Notes under the pieces: model-generated
Seen by the model: the letters and a program-made list of their open reading frames with translations, nothing else
What the model was told of the DNA's origin: nothing
Databases searched by the model: none
Position numbers and translations under genes: made by a program
Shown here: in pieces, positions 51,926 to 61,333 of the stretch
Numbering within the stretch: position 1 is the stretch's first letter
Layout: every line of letters starts with the position of its first letter
Source: an uncultured bacterium
GTDB taxonomy: Bacteria > Myxococcota_A > Bradymonadia > UBA7976 > VGTA01
Assembly (NCBI GenBank): GCA_943788935.1
Contig: CALSSE010000001.1
Location: forward strand, 1-64,000
DNA length: 64,000 nucleotides
Direction: 5' to 3'

Positions 51926-54900
51926 CTAGGGACAGCTGTTAGCGATTCCTGGAGTGCTCTGCTCAGCCAAGGAGAAGTCGAGGGAGTTATCATCACTATC
52001 TGTGCCATTAGGGCAGCGGCTGAGGCTTCCATTCGGTGCGATAGAGGGATCATCACCATCGATCACCCCTGAGCCCTCTGTATAACCCTCGATCAGCGAA
52101 CCTGAACCCTCATAGCTGAGCGCGTCCATGATCCGACCGCTCTGATCTTCGATTCTGATTCCATCGGGGTCAGCGCCCCCATTTTGTATAGTGCCGCTTA
52201 GGCTGATCGACCGTACTCCTTCAGGTAAGAGGTCAGTGACGAGCGGAGAGCCGATGATAAAGTACTCTCCCGAAGCCAAAACACCTCCACCGCTCAGATC
52301 TATGGAGAGATATTCCATATCAGCGTTACCGTTAAACAGAGAGAGCTGAGCACCAGAGAGGTCTACACGAGCGGGACCAGGATTATAGAGCTCAATGAAC
52401 TCTGCGATATCACCTCCGCTTTGGTCATAATCTATTTCATTGATGAGTAACCTTGGTTCTTGAGCAGGCAATGAGGAGAGAGGAGCGGTCTCGGCGAGCT
52501 GGAGGCCCTCTGTGGGTCCGAGATCGCAGTATCGCCACCCTTGACCGCTGAGAGAAGCACGAGCGACCACTCGCCACTCTCCAGGGGCAGGAGTAACAAC
52601 TGTACCTTGATATTCGTCATAACCGCTCCACTCACCGCCGAGGTCATCCCAAGAGTTATTGGGGATCGCCGGCTGCCAGCTCCATTGACGCTCTAGCGGT
52701 GTGAGTTGTTCTTCATCGGGTGAGGCACCCACAGGTCCATAGCCGACCTCCACAAATAAATGATCGTCTATCCCGCTGGTCTGTGTGGTTCGGTCGGTAG
52801 CGCTCACTCGAGTCACGACCGAGAAGTCTTCACCCTCTACGAGCGTGATATCGGCTGGTGAGATCATATCACAGTGATCGACTAGAGGCGGCTCTTGAGT
52901 GGTGATTAAGAGTTGGAAACTCCCCGGATAGCCGAATGGAGGATCGGCGGCGTCATAGGAGGAGACGATCACCGCGATCGACTCATTGGCGGCGATAGAG
53001 AAGCCCTCAAGACGATCATCAACGAAGCGATCGCCGCCACCGTCAGCTCCTGTGAGACATCCAAGTGTGCCTAATTGAGGCTCAAAGGGCTCGGTGAAGA
53101 GGTGAAGGTAGAGGTCTTCAAATTCACCCTCAGGAATCAGGTTAATGTCGATGACTTGATCAAAGCTAGTCGAGTTTGTGAGCGTAAAATACTCAAAAGC
53201 GAAGGGACCTACATCGCCACGAGCGCAGGGGTCAGCAAAAGTTCCCGGTCGCTCCCACAGAGGAGCACCCTCTATAATCGCTCCATGAGGGTCTATGGTG
53301 ATGCCGGGAGGAGGCACCTGTATGGGGTAGCCAGTCAGCTCTTCTGTCGTACACTCTGCCGAGCAACCATCTCCATCAAAGAAGTTTCCATCGTCACATT
53401 CTTCGTCGTCACTGATGATCATATCTCCGCAATAGAGCTCTATTTGGCAGGTAGACGAACAGCCATCCCCATCGAGGAGGTTCTCATCGTCACACTCTTC
53501 ATCTCCTTGTAGATAACCATCACCACACCCATGGGTCCTCACTGTGATGCGGAAGTCACCTTGGAAGCTAGGGTCTACGTAGCAGCATTCAAAAGTAGAG
53601 GAGATGATGGTTAGGCTCTCTTGAGGAGCGATCGCAATATTGTATAGAGTGCTCTCGGAGAACCCTGCAACGCCATCATCATTACCGATAATACATTGAT
53701 TAAGAGGATCCATCAGGGTGAGCTCACCGCTCAGGTAGTCACCTCTGTAAATATGTAAGAAACCATCAAACTCTCTCCATTGGGCCTCTATCGTGAGCTC
53801 TTGAGGTTGAGCAGTGGTATTAGTGATCACTCTTGGCTCAAAAAAGTATTCGGCTGATTGCGGATCTTGCGCTTGGCAGTCTGAGTTCGGCCTAGCCCAT
53901 GACTCGCTCTCTTCACTGAGCTGACCCGTCATTTCGATAAAATCAGCGGGGGGGGCGATCGTCGCTCGGGTCTCTAGGAGGCACTGACTAGAGCAACCAT
54001 CACTGTTTAGCAGATTGCCATCATCGCACTCTTCGCCTTCATTTTGGGTTCCGTCACCACAGAGAGCGAGCTGACAACTGTGTTGCTCATTGAGCGCAAC
54101 ACAAGAGGTACCGATAGGGCAATGATCGAGAATGAGAGCGCAGAGATCCCCCTCCTCCAAGGGAGCTACAGTGCAGGTACCGATAGGCTCCTCACCCCCA
54201 TAACAGAAGAGCTCTTGTTGGCATCGCCCAGCGCTTATCTCCTCGCTAGATCGCTGACATGGTTCTCCTTCGTTGAGCCTTATAAGGCAACGTCCTTCTT
54301 CGCAATCTCCGCCTTCCTGACATTGTGAGAGCAGTCTCTGCTCTTGATCCAAGCACTGCTCACCAGCGACGATGAGCTCTGGCTGTGAGAGCGTAAACTC
54401 AAAAGGGAGATCTGCGCCTTGATCTTGATAGGTACCGATCTCTGCTTCATAGGTTCCCGCTTCTAAATCGCCGAGCCATAGAGGACAGTAGTCTAAGCCT
54501 TCAGTGCTATAGTCATCTACTCGCTCTATGAGCTCAGGGCTCATGGGATCTTCAAGGCTGTAGATGGTTAAATTAAAGTCATTGACGATACAGTAATCAC
54601 CGTCGGTAGCGATGAGATGAACCAAGGTGTCTTGGGTAAGCGTAAACTGAACCCGAGCGACTTCACCGAACTCTAAGATTTGGGAGTAGTCACCGACTTC
54701 CTCAAAGACCGCTTCATAATCAAAGCAGGGTCGATCTTCATCTAAATCACCGGCGAGACATCCCCTCTGATCGTCTTCAGTGATGAGCGAGAGATAATGA
54801 AAGGAGCAAGCGACCGTCTCTCCGAAACGAGCGCCCTCTTCTCCTTCTTCAGAGGTATCGCAACTTAGAAGACATGAAGCGATCTGTTGTACCTCCTCCT

Positions 54901-55447
54901 CTCCCCATTTTAATGAAGCCCTCTCCGCACATTGAGAGGTGAAGGCCTCACAATAACGCTCACAGAGGCTGAGCGGAGGCTCGCTTCCTGCCTGATCGCC
55001 GGATGTCATCTCTCCTGCTTCGGTACCACTGGTTTCCTCACCGGATGTCATCTCTCCTGCTTCGGTACCACTAGCTTGCTCACCGGATGTCATCTCTCCT
55101 GCTTCGGTACCACTGGCTTGCTCACCGGATGTCATCTCTCCTGCTTCGGTACCACTGGTTTCCTCACCCGACGTCATCTCTCCTGCTTGTTCACCCGACG
55201 TCATCTCTCCTGCTTGTTCACCCGACGTCATCTCTCCTGCTTGTTCACCCGACGTCATCTCTCCTGCTTGTTCACCCGACGTCATCTCACCGGCTTGATC
55301 ACCGGCGAGACCACTATCCGGAGAGGTGGGCTTGGAAGATGGAGGGTCACAAGCTGTGATCGTGAGTAGACAAAAACATAGACAGAGGGGAGCGTTTATC
55401 GGTCTAAGATGACTCATCATATCCATATGATTATTCCTATCTATCAT
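51926..55447 (-). CDS. giant cysteine-rich lipoprotein with AGEMTSGE repeats, Myxococcus-type repeats and a lamin-tail domain
   Basis: The signal ends LTITAC (Cys33). A spacer of about nine AGEMTSGE-type units follows, some interrupted by ETSGTE. Residues 155-215 contain a Cys-rich module (LCERYCEAFTSQCAE). Three DUF4215-type repeats (CGDGTQNEGEECDDGN near 462; CGDGYLQGDEECDDEN and CGDMIISDDEECDDGN near 640-690) alternate with beta-sandwich pre-peptidase-like modules (PQPNSxCxAQDP, NTTAQPQELTIEA). A lamin-tail domain starts near residue 1000 (RLLINEIDYDQSGGDIAEFIELYNPG). It is a surface mosaic with no catalytic motif visible; adhesion or ligand binding is inferred. It is preceded by a 304-base gap and followed by the ureohydrolase on the other strand. 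Confidence 0.85.
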   Translation of the reverse strand: MIDRNNHMDMMSHLRPINAPLCLCFCLLTITACDPPSSKPTSPDSGLAGDQAGEMTSGEQAGEMTSGEQAGEMTSGEQAGEMTSGEQAGEMTSGEETSGTEAGEMTSGEQASGTEAGEMTSGEQASGTEAGEMTSGEETSGTEAGEMTSGDQAGSEPPLSLCERYCEAFTSQCAERASLKWGEEEVQQIASCLLSCDTSEEGEEGARFGETVACSFHYLSLITEDDQRGCLAGDLDEDRPCFDYEAVFEEVGDYSQILEFGEVARVQFTLTQDTLVHLIATDGDYCIVNDFNLTIYSLEDPMSPELIERVDDYSTEGLDYCPLWLGDLEAGTYEAEIGTYQDQGADLPFEFTLSQPELIVAGEQCLDQEQRLLSQCQEGGDCEEGRCLIRLNEGEPCQRSSEEISAGRCQQELFCYGGEEPIGTCTVAPLEEGDLCALILDHCPIGTSCVALNEQHSCQLALCGDGTQNEGEECDDGNLLNSDGCSSQCLLETRATIAPPADFIEMTGQLSEESESWARPNSDCQAQDPQSAEYFFEPRVITNTTAQPQELTIEAQWREFDGFLHIYRGDYLSGELTLMDPLNQCIIGNDDGVAGFSESTLYNIAIAPQESLTIISSTFECCYVDPSFQGDFRITVRTHGCGDGYLQGDEECDDENLLDGDGCSSTCQIELYCGDMIISDDEECDDGNFFDGDGCSAECTTEELTGYPIQVPPPGITIDPHGAIIEGAPLWERPGTFADPCARGDVGPFAFEYFTLTNSTSFDQVIDINLIPEGEFEDLYLHLFTEPFEPQLGTLGCLTGADGGGDRFVDDRLEGFSIAANESIAVIVSSYDAADPPFGYPGSFQLLITTQEPPLVDHCDMISPADITLVEGEDFSVVTRVSATDRTTQTSGIDDHLFVEVGYGPVGASPDEEQLTPLERQWSWQPAIPNNSWDDLGGEWSGYDEYQGTVVTPAPGEWRVVARASLSGQGWRYCDLGPTEGLQLAETAPLSSLPAQEPRLLINEIDYDQSGGDIAEFIELYNPGPARVDLSGAQLSLFNGNADMEYLSIDLSGGGVLASGEYFIIGSPLVTDLLPEGVRSISLSGTIQNGGADPDGIRIEDQSGRIMDALSYEGSGSLIEGYTEGSGVIDGDDPSIAPNGSLSRCPNGTDSDDNSLDFSLAEQSTPGIANSCP
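54988..55305 (-). repeat. coding repeat array (AGEMTSGE spacer)
   Basis: Tandem 27-bp units (five simple AGEMTSGEQ copies) merge into 36-39-bp units that add SGTE. Copies are nearly identical at DNA level, implying recent expansion. Confidence 0.9.
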
Positions 55448-55751
55448 CGATGTAAGTAGAGTTTGTCGACGTGTAACTTAATGTGGACAAGATGTTAGTC
55501 TGCCATGAGTTTCTCTTAGATTCAAAATCCTTAAGAGGCGAATGAGTGAATCATCAACGCCCTTAAGGGTAATGGTGACCTAACAAATCTGTTCGTGCAT
55601 TTAAGTATAGTGAATGAAACCCTAGTATTTGAGTGAAGGTTTCGATTGGCCTGGTCTTCACCCCTAGAGCGATTCGTAACCTTATGCAGCGAAGTATCTG
55701 TGAGATCTCTCCGCTGAAAGGGTTGGTTATCGCGCTTTGGTTTAACGCAAT
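55448..55751. other. intergenic region between the giant lipoprotein and flagellinolysin
   Basis: This 304-base gap holds a perfect 10-bp palindrome CCCTTAAGGG (55560-55569) and a TATACT-like -10 box reading toward the giant lipoprotein near 55600. A CAGCG/CGCTG arm pair around 55689-55719 lies downstream of the flagellin stop. No gene or RNA was recognised. Confidence 0.45.
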
Positions 55752-57440
55752 TTAGCGGAGGAGGCTCAGCGCGATCTGTGGGCTCGCGTTCGCCTGAGCG
55801 AGAATGTTGGTGGCGGCTTGCTGGATGATTTGAGATTGGGTAAGTTGAGCCGTCTCAGCAGCAAAATCAGCATCCACGATACGAGACTTACTGGTCATCG
55901 CGCTCTCCTCTTGAATACTCAAAGTGTTAACCGTTGAGTCGAGGCGATTTTGGATCGCACCAAGCTCTGAGCGGAAGCCATTGACATAAGCGATGGCGTC
56001 ATCGACGTAACTCACCGCCATTGAACCATCTTTAGTGACGTCAATATTAGCAAGGCCCATGGCATCTTTACCGAAACTACCGAGATAGAACTCTAGACTC
56101 TCGTTGCCGCTCCCAATGTGAAGGCGAGTGAGCTTACCCCCCTGTTTTTTGGTCGGATCTACCGAGTTGGCGAACTTAGCGTTGAGGCTACGAAGCGGGT
56201 CTTGTCCCAGCGTTGAGCTATTGTCGAAGACATCATCAGCGCTGAGCACTTCCCCACCATCAGCATCAAATCCACCGATCGCGCCTGAGTCTATGTTGGA
56301 GAGGTCAAGTCCATTGACAAACACATCTCCTTCTCCCGGTGTGGTCCTAAATGAGGTAATAAAGCCGTTAAGGTCAGCGAAGGCACCACTTGAAGCGTTG
56401 GTGATCGCTTGATCTAGGGTAGAGCCGTTATCTCGGAGATCCTCCATGATTTGACGGATCCCTGTTCCTCCCGCTTGCTTGATCGCATCATGCATGTAAC
56501 GCACCGCGAGATAACCTCTAGAATAATCTGCAGAGGTCGCGGCGCTGAAATCATTGAGGAGGGCGGCGGCATCGACGAGCGCATCCGCGTCGGCGTGTGC
56601 TCCATTGGCGATATCCGCTGCGACTCTAGCATCTGCGCCACCGATAAACTCTGCTGTCCCCTCTAGGAACCAGTGAGGTGTATTCGCGGTGCTCACATTA
56701 GAGAAGTTAATAAACTGCATAGTGTGGGTGAGCTCATGAGCCACTAAGCTATCGACAGCGGTTGAGTTGGTTGATGAGGTCCCATCTGGCATCACGACTT
56801 GAGTGTAATCATCGAGATCAAGATCTATCAAACTACCATTAGCCCGACCGAGAACATTACCCACGCCGTCGATCGTACCTAAAGTGATATCAATGTTACG
56901 ACCATCGCCAGTGAGGCCATAATATTCTTCGATTCGATCCTCGGCTTGTCGAAGCCAAGAAGACTTGAGACCCGTGAGGACATCTCTCACCGATGAGTTA
57001 TCAGCAGCTGCCGCATAGTTCGACTGACTGAAGATATTCTCACCATTAAACTGTGTGGCTTCATTGATGCGATCAAACTCGCTCATAATTTGGTTAATCT
57101 CGCCTTGTATGGCTTTAAGGTCTGATTCATTATTGGTGCCATTGATCGCTTGGATACCGAGTTCACGGATCCGCTGTAGACCGTTAACTACTTCATTAAG
57201 GGCGCCATCGGCGGTCTGAACTAATGAGATTCCATCAAGCGCGTTTCGCCGCGCAGCGGCTAAACCTCTTGCCTCTGCTTCCATGCGAGTAGAGATGCTT
57301 AATCCGGCAGCGTCATCTCTAGCACCATTGACTCGAAGGCCCGAAGAGAGTCGTTCAAAGCTCTGGGAGAGTGAACTTTGAGTGTTTATTAGCTTGTTTT
57401 GAATCCCGCCAGCTGCGAGGTTAGTATTTACTGAGAGCAT
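55752..57440 (-). CDS. flagellinolysin: flagellin with an HExxH metallopeptidase in the variable region
   Basis: Residues 1-140 (SVNTNLAAGGIQNKL, RLSSGLRVNGARDDAAGLSIS) and about 480-562 (RSELGAIQNRLDSTVNTLS, SRIVDADFAAETAQLTQSQI, ending SLLR) are canonical flagellin ends, so the protein should polymerise into filament. Between them, about 150-370, sits a gluzincin zinc-peptidase domain. Zinc ligands are H235-E236-L-T-H239 with Glu260 in WFLEGTAEF as likely third ligand and Glu264 supporting; it also has a conserved DYSRGYLAVRYMHD helix. This is the architecture described for the flagellinolysin family, which makes enzymatically active flagella (published 2017, as I recall). GGAG and AAGGAT precede the ATG. 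It is divergent from a metzincin lipoprotein gene. Confidence 0.93.
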   Translation of the reverse strand: MLSVNTNLAAGGIQNKLINTQSSLSQSFERLSSGLRVNGARDDAAGLSISTRMEAEARGLAAARRNALDGISLVQTADGALNEVVNGLQRIRELGIQAINGTNNESDLKAIQGEINQIMSEFDRINEATQFNGENIFSQSNYAAAADNSSVRDVLTGLKSSWLRQAEDRIEEYYGLTGDGRNIDITLGTIDGVGNVLGRANGSLIDLDLDDYTQVVMPDGTSSTNSTAVDSLVAHELTHTMQFINFSNVSTANTPHWFLEGTAEFIGGADARVAADIANGAHADADALVDAAALLNDFSAATSADYSRGYLAVRYMHDAIKQAGGTGIRQIMEDLRDNGSTLDQAITNASSGAFADLNGFITSFRTTPGEGDVFVNGLDLSNIDSGAIGGFDADGGEVLSADDVFDNSSTLGQDPLRSLNAKFANSVDPTKKQGGKLTRLHIGSGNESLEFYLGSFGKDAMGLANIDVTKDGSMAVSYVDDAIAYVNGFRSELGAIQNRLDSTVNTLSIQEESAMTSKSRIVDADFAAETAQLTQSQIIQQAATNILAQANASPQIALSLLR

Positions 57441-57553
57441 ATCCTTGTCTCCGTTTATGTAAATCGATTATGTTTTTTACAAGATGTTTACCTTAGGTTA
57501 ATAAGGCCAAATATGGAAGATTTTTCTATTTAAGTAAGATGTTAAGGTCTACT

Positions 57554-57569
57554 ACTATCCAATGATAGT
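57554..57569. promoter_or_regulatory. inverted repeat in the flagellinolysin/metzincin divergent promoter
   Basis: ACTATC and GATAGT form a 6+4+6 inverted repeat midway between the two divergent peptidase genes. A shared operator is possible. Confidence 0.3.
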
Positions 57570-57629
57570 CATGTGTAAAGTCTCCTACATTAGATGACTT
57601 AGCGAGTGTCGTCCTAGAAGAGAGCATTT

Positions 57630-58883
57630 ATGTATTATTTTATTGTAGCAATGATTTTCTGTTTACTCTGTTCTTGTGGTCATGAAGAACGCTCATCTCT
57701 CTCTTTATCATCGTCATCCATCCCCTTTGCATTTGTCGATCCATGCACGAGTATGCCAGGCCCTAATTGCTGTGCATTAGCTTTCAATGGACTTTGTGAA
57801 GAGCCCTCGGTTTGTTCTCTAGGTACAGATGAGGATGATTGTCGAGGCACATTCCACACTGAGTTAAGCTGTGTAGAGGCTTACGTTATAGAAGAGGACG
57901 GAGATCTTACCCGTGACTTGATCTCTTTTACATGGTCGGATCAGCTCAATGGGATGTCATATACATCAGAGCCGATCGTGCTCAAACTCCCCTCGTCTAT
58001 TCAAAGTTTAAGCATCAGCGTTATGGACGGTGAGATCGAGACGGGTATGAATTGGGCATTGAATGATGAATCGCTGAAGACAATGAGTGGATCGAACGTT
58101 GCCACCGGCGCTCTACCTCATCATTATGAGAGCACGCCAGAAGAAGGCTGTCTTCAGATTTGGCCGCTCGTAGAGGGTGATCGCCTTGAGCGCGAGGCAA
58201 GGTTACTTATCACCTCGCGACATCATGAGGTGACCGATCCCATACTTGACGTAAACGTGATCGTGGTTGGAGAGGCCGATGTCACTGAAGACGAACTCGC
58301 TGAGGTCTTGGTGGTTACCGCTAATATATTCGAGTCACATCGTGGACCCTCGATCAATCTCTCTGGCTGGTTTAAAATAGATGGTGAGTCACTTATCCCT
58401 TCGGAGGGGAATGAGATTAATCAGCTCCGTCAGCAAGAGTTTAGTGATAATGCACGAGCGCTTAATGTTTTTATTATTGATGATTTCACCGAGGGAGATG
58501 GTACCTTGGGGATCGCTGGAGGAGTGCCAGGCCCTAACGGGGTAGAGGCCACTTCCGCCAGTGGTCTTGTAGTGGCGATTGAGCCTCATCTCAGCGAAGA
58601 AGAAGAGGGGGTCTTTGAACTTCAATACTCATTACTTGCCTCTACCATCGCACATGAGCTTGGGCATCAGCTAGGCTTGGAGCATACCACTGAAGATGAT
58701 GGCTCGACTCAATCATCGATCGATGACCTTGAGTCTTGTGCTTATGCAGAGCTCGGCTCGAGTGAGGCAGAGGAGTGTCCGGATGGACGGAATCTGATGT
58801 TTTGGACCTCAGGAGATGAACCCCAAGACCAGCTCTCAGCTGAGCAAGTGTTTGTCTTAAATCATAACCCTATCATCTACTGA
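57630..58883 (+). CDS. metzincin-type zinc peptidase lipoprotein
   Basis: A short signal MYYFIVAMIFCLLCSC suggests lipidation at Cys16, though it lacks the usual positive start. A Cys-rich segment (DPCTSMPGPNCCALAFNGLCEEPSVC) of the kind common in this group follows. The catalytic domain has the extended metzincin motif HELGHQLGLEH (His342, Glu343, His346, His352) and a later Met-turn candidate (RNLMFW, Met390). A proline/glycine loop before it (GIAGGVPGPNG) is typical of secreted myxobacterial members. It would cleave proteins outside the cell or at the surface. It shares a 189-base divergent promoter with flagellinolysin, so the two peptidases may be co-regulated. Confidence 0.85.
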   Translation: MYYFIVAMIFCLLCSCGHEERSSLSLSSSSIPFAFVDPCTSMPGPNCCALAFNGLCEEPSVCSLGTDEDDCRGTFHTELSCVEAYVIEEDGDLTRDLISFTWSDQLNGMSYTSEPIVLKLPSSIQSLSISVMDGEIETGMNWALNDESLKTMSGSNVATGALPHHYESTPEEGCLQIWPLVEGDRLEREARLLITSRHHEVTDPILDVNVIVVGEADVTEDELAEVLVVTANIFESHRGPSINLSGWFKIDGESLIPSEGNEINQLRQQEFSDNARALNVFIIDDFTEGDGTLGIAGGVPGPNGVEATSASGLVVAIEPHLSEEEEGVFELQYSLLASTIAHELGHQLGLEHTTEDDGSTQSSIDDLESCAYAELGSSEAEECPDGRNLMFWTSGDEPQDQLSAEQVFVLNHNPIIY

Positions 58884-58946
58884 TTTAGTCAATTCAAGCC
58901 TCGCCTCGCTTCTTAACCAAGAAGGGGATATGAAGGAGATTACGTG

Positions 58947-59537
58947 ATGATTAAAAAATTTATGAGGCGCTTAGTATGCGTCTCTATTCTCTGCTCGTCG
59001 ATGATTGGTCTCGGTTGCGGGAGTGCACAACCTGCCCGTTCTGCTATCAGCACCTTAGTCCGCTCCGATCCCCCCCCTCGTTTAGAGCTCTTGCGTAAAG
59101 CCCTCAGCGCTAGACACTCTTCAGCGCTCCCTTCTCACGCTCATATAAAGAAGATTGATGAAAGTGAAAGGGGACTTATGTGGCTCGGGCTCTATGGGAA
59201 TCCATTAAATATCCGCGTCCGAGCGCTCTCAGTTTTGGGTGAGCTTTCGAGTGATGACTCTCTGCAGATGTTATTGCAGAGCGTAGGTATGGCGAAACGC
59301 CCTAGCTTAAAAGCCGCGGCGTTGCGAGCGCTCAAGGGTCGACTCGCCGGTCTCTCTCCGACCGATCCCCGTCGCGCTCAGATCATTGCGATCGCTCGTC
59401 AAGCAGCTCACTCAAGCGATCGTCGCATCGCTGAGTCGGTGAGAGCGCTCGGGGAGATCGCGCCAGAGTTAAGGGAGATCGCGCCAAAGTTAAGGGAGAT
59501 CGATCTGCCTTCAGATGACATTAAGTCTTCAGAGTAA
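58947..59537 (+). CDS. HEAT-like repeat lipoprotein
   Basis: I chose ATG 58947 (AAGGAG ten bases upstream); the GTG just before adds one residue. The signal MIKKFMRRLVCVSILCSSMIGLGC gives Cys24. The mature part contains helical pairs (NPLNIRVRALSVLGELSSDDSL, RPSLKAAALRALKGRL, DRRIAESVRALGEIAPEL) consistent with HEAT repeats, and ends with a small direct repeat EIAPELR/EIAPKLR. A scaffold or binding role at the membrane is inferred. It follows the metzincin gene by 63 bases on the same strand and may be co-transcribed with it. No named family was recognised. Confidence 0.7.
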   Translation: MIKKFMRRLVCVSILCSSMIGLGCGSAQPARSAISTLVRSDPPPRLELLRKALSARHSSALPSHAHIKKIDESERGLMWLGLYGNPLNIRVRALSVLGELSSDDSLQMLLQSVGMAKRPSLKAAALRALKGRLAGLSPTDPRRAQIIAIARQAAHSSDRRIAESVRALGEIAPELREIAPKLREIDLPSDDIKSSE

Positions 59538-59633
59538 ATGAAAACAGAGGTAGCTTAGATGACTGGCTTGGAGCTTAAGGCTTTGATTTTAATGTTAAAT
59601 AACGTTTTTGCAATCGTCTGCTGGGGTAGTTAA

Positions 59634-59649
59634 TATAACGATCGTTATA
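59634..59649 (+). promoter_or_regulatory. perfect 16-bp palindrome upstream of the pyrimidine operon
   Basis: TATAACGATCGTTATA is perfectly self-complementary and lies 112 bases before the hydA start. Position and symmetry suggest an operator for a dimeric regulator. It does not match the RutR site I know. Confidence 0.5.
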
Positions 59650-59707
59650 GCGTTGAGCGGTCCATAGCCATGTGATACGCTCAACTACTTAGCGATAAAC
59701 TTACTCT

Positions 59708-59734
59708 CCACACTCAGCGCTTAATGAGTGGTGG
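59708..59734 (+). promoter_or_regulatory. hairpin in the hydA leader
   Basis: CCACACTCA (59708-59716) pairs with TGAGTGGTGG (59725-59734) with one bulged G, around an eight-base loop, 27 bases ahead of the ATG. It could modulate translation or transcription of the operon. Confidence 0.4.
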
Positions 59735-59743
59735 GGAAGCTGA

Positions 59744-61233
<1,490 letters not shown>

Positions 61234-61285
61234 AAGACGATTTCTTAAGCTCCTATTAGGGCATTATTAAATAGATAAGGTCGAG

Positions 61286-61299
61286 GCGAGAGCTCTCGC
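61286..61299 (+). promoter_or_regulatory. perfect 14-bp palindrome between hydA and mmsA
   Basis: GCGAGAGCTCTCGC is self-complementary, 35 bases before the mmsA ATG and followed by TTT. Candidate operator or weak stem. Confidence 0.35.
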
Positions 61300-61333
61300 T
61301 TTGCGCTCAATATTAATGAGGGATTTTATACCT

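Noticed and set aside
53075..53512. 145-residue plus-strand frame
   Set aside because: Lies wholly antisense to the DUF4215 region of the giant lipoprotein; composition shows no protein-like features.
54932..55369. Plus-strand frames with GCHLSCFGTT-type repeats
   Set aside because: Antisense of the AGEMTSGE coding repeats in the giant lipoprotein; same artefact.
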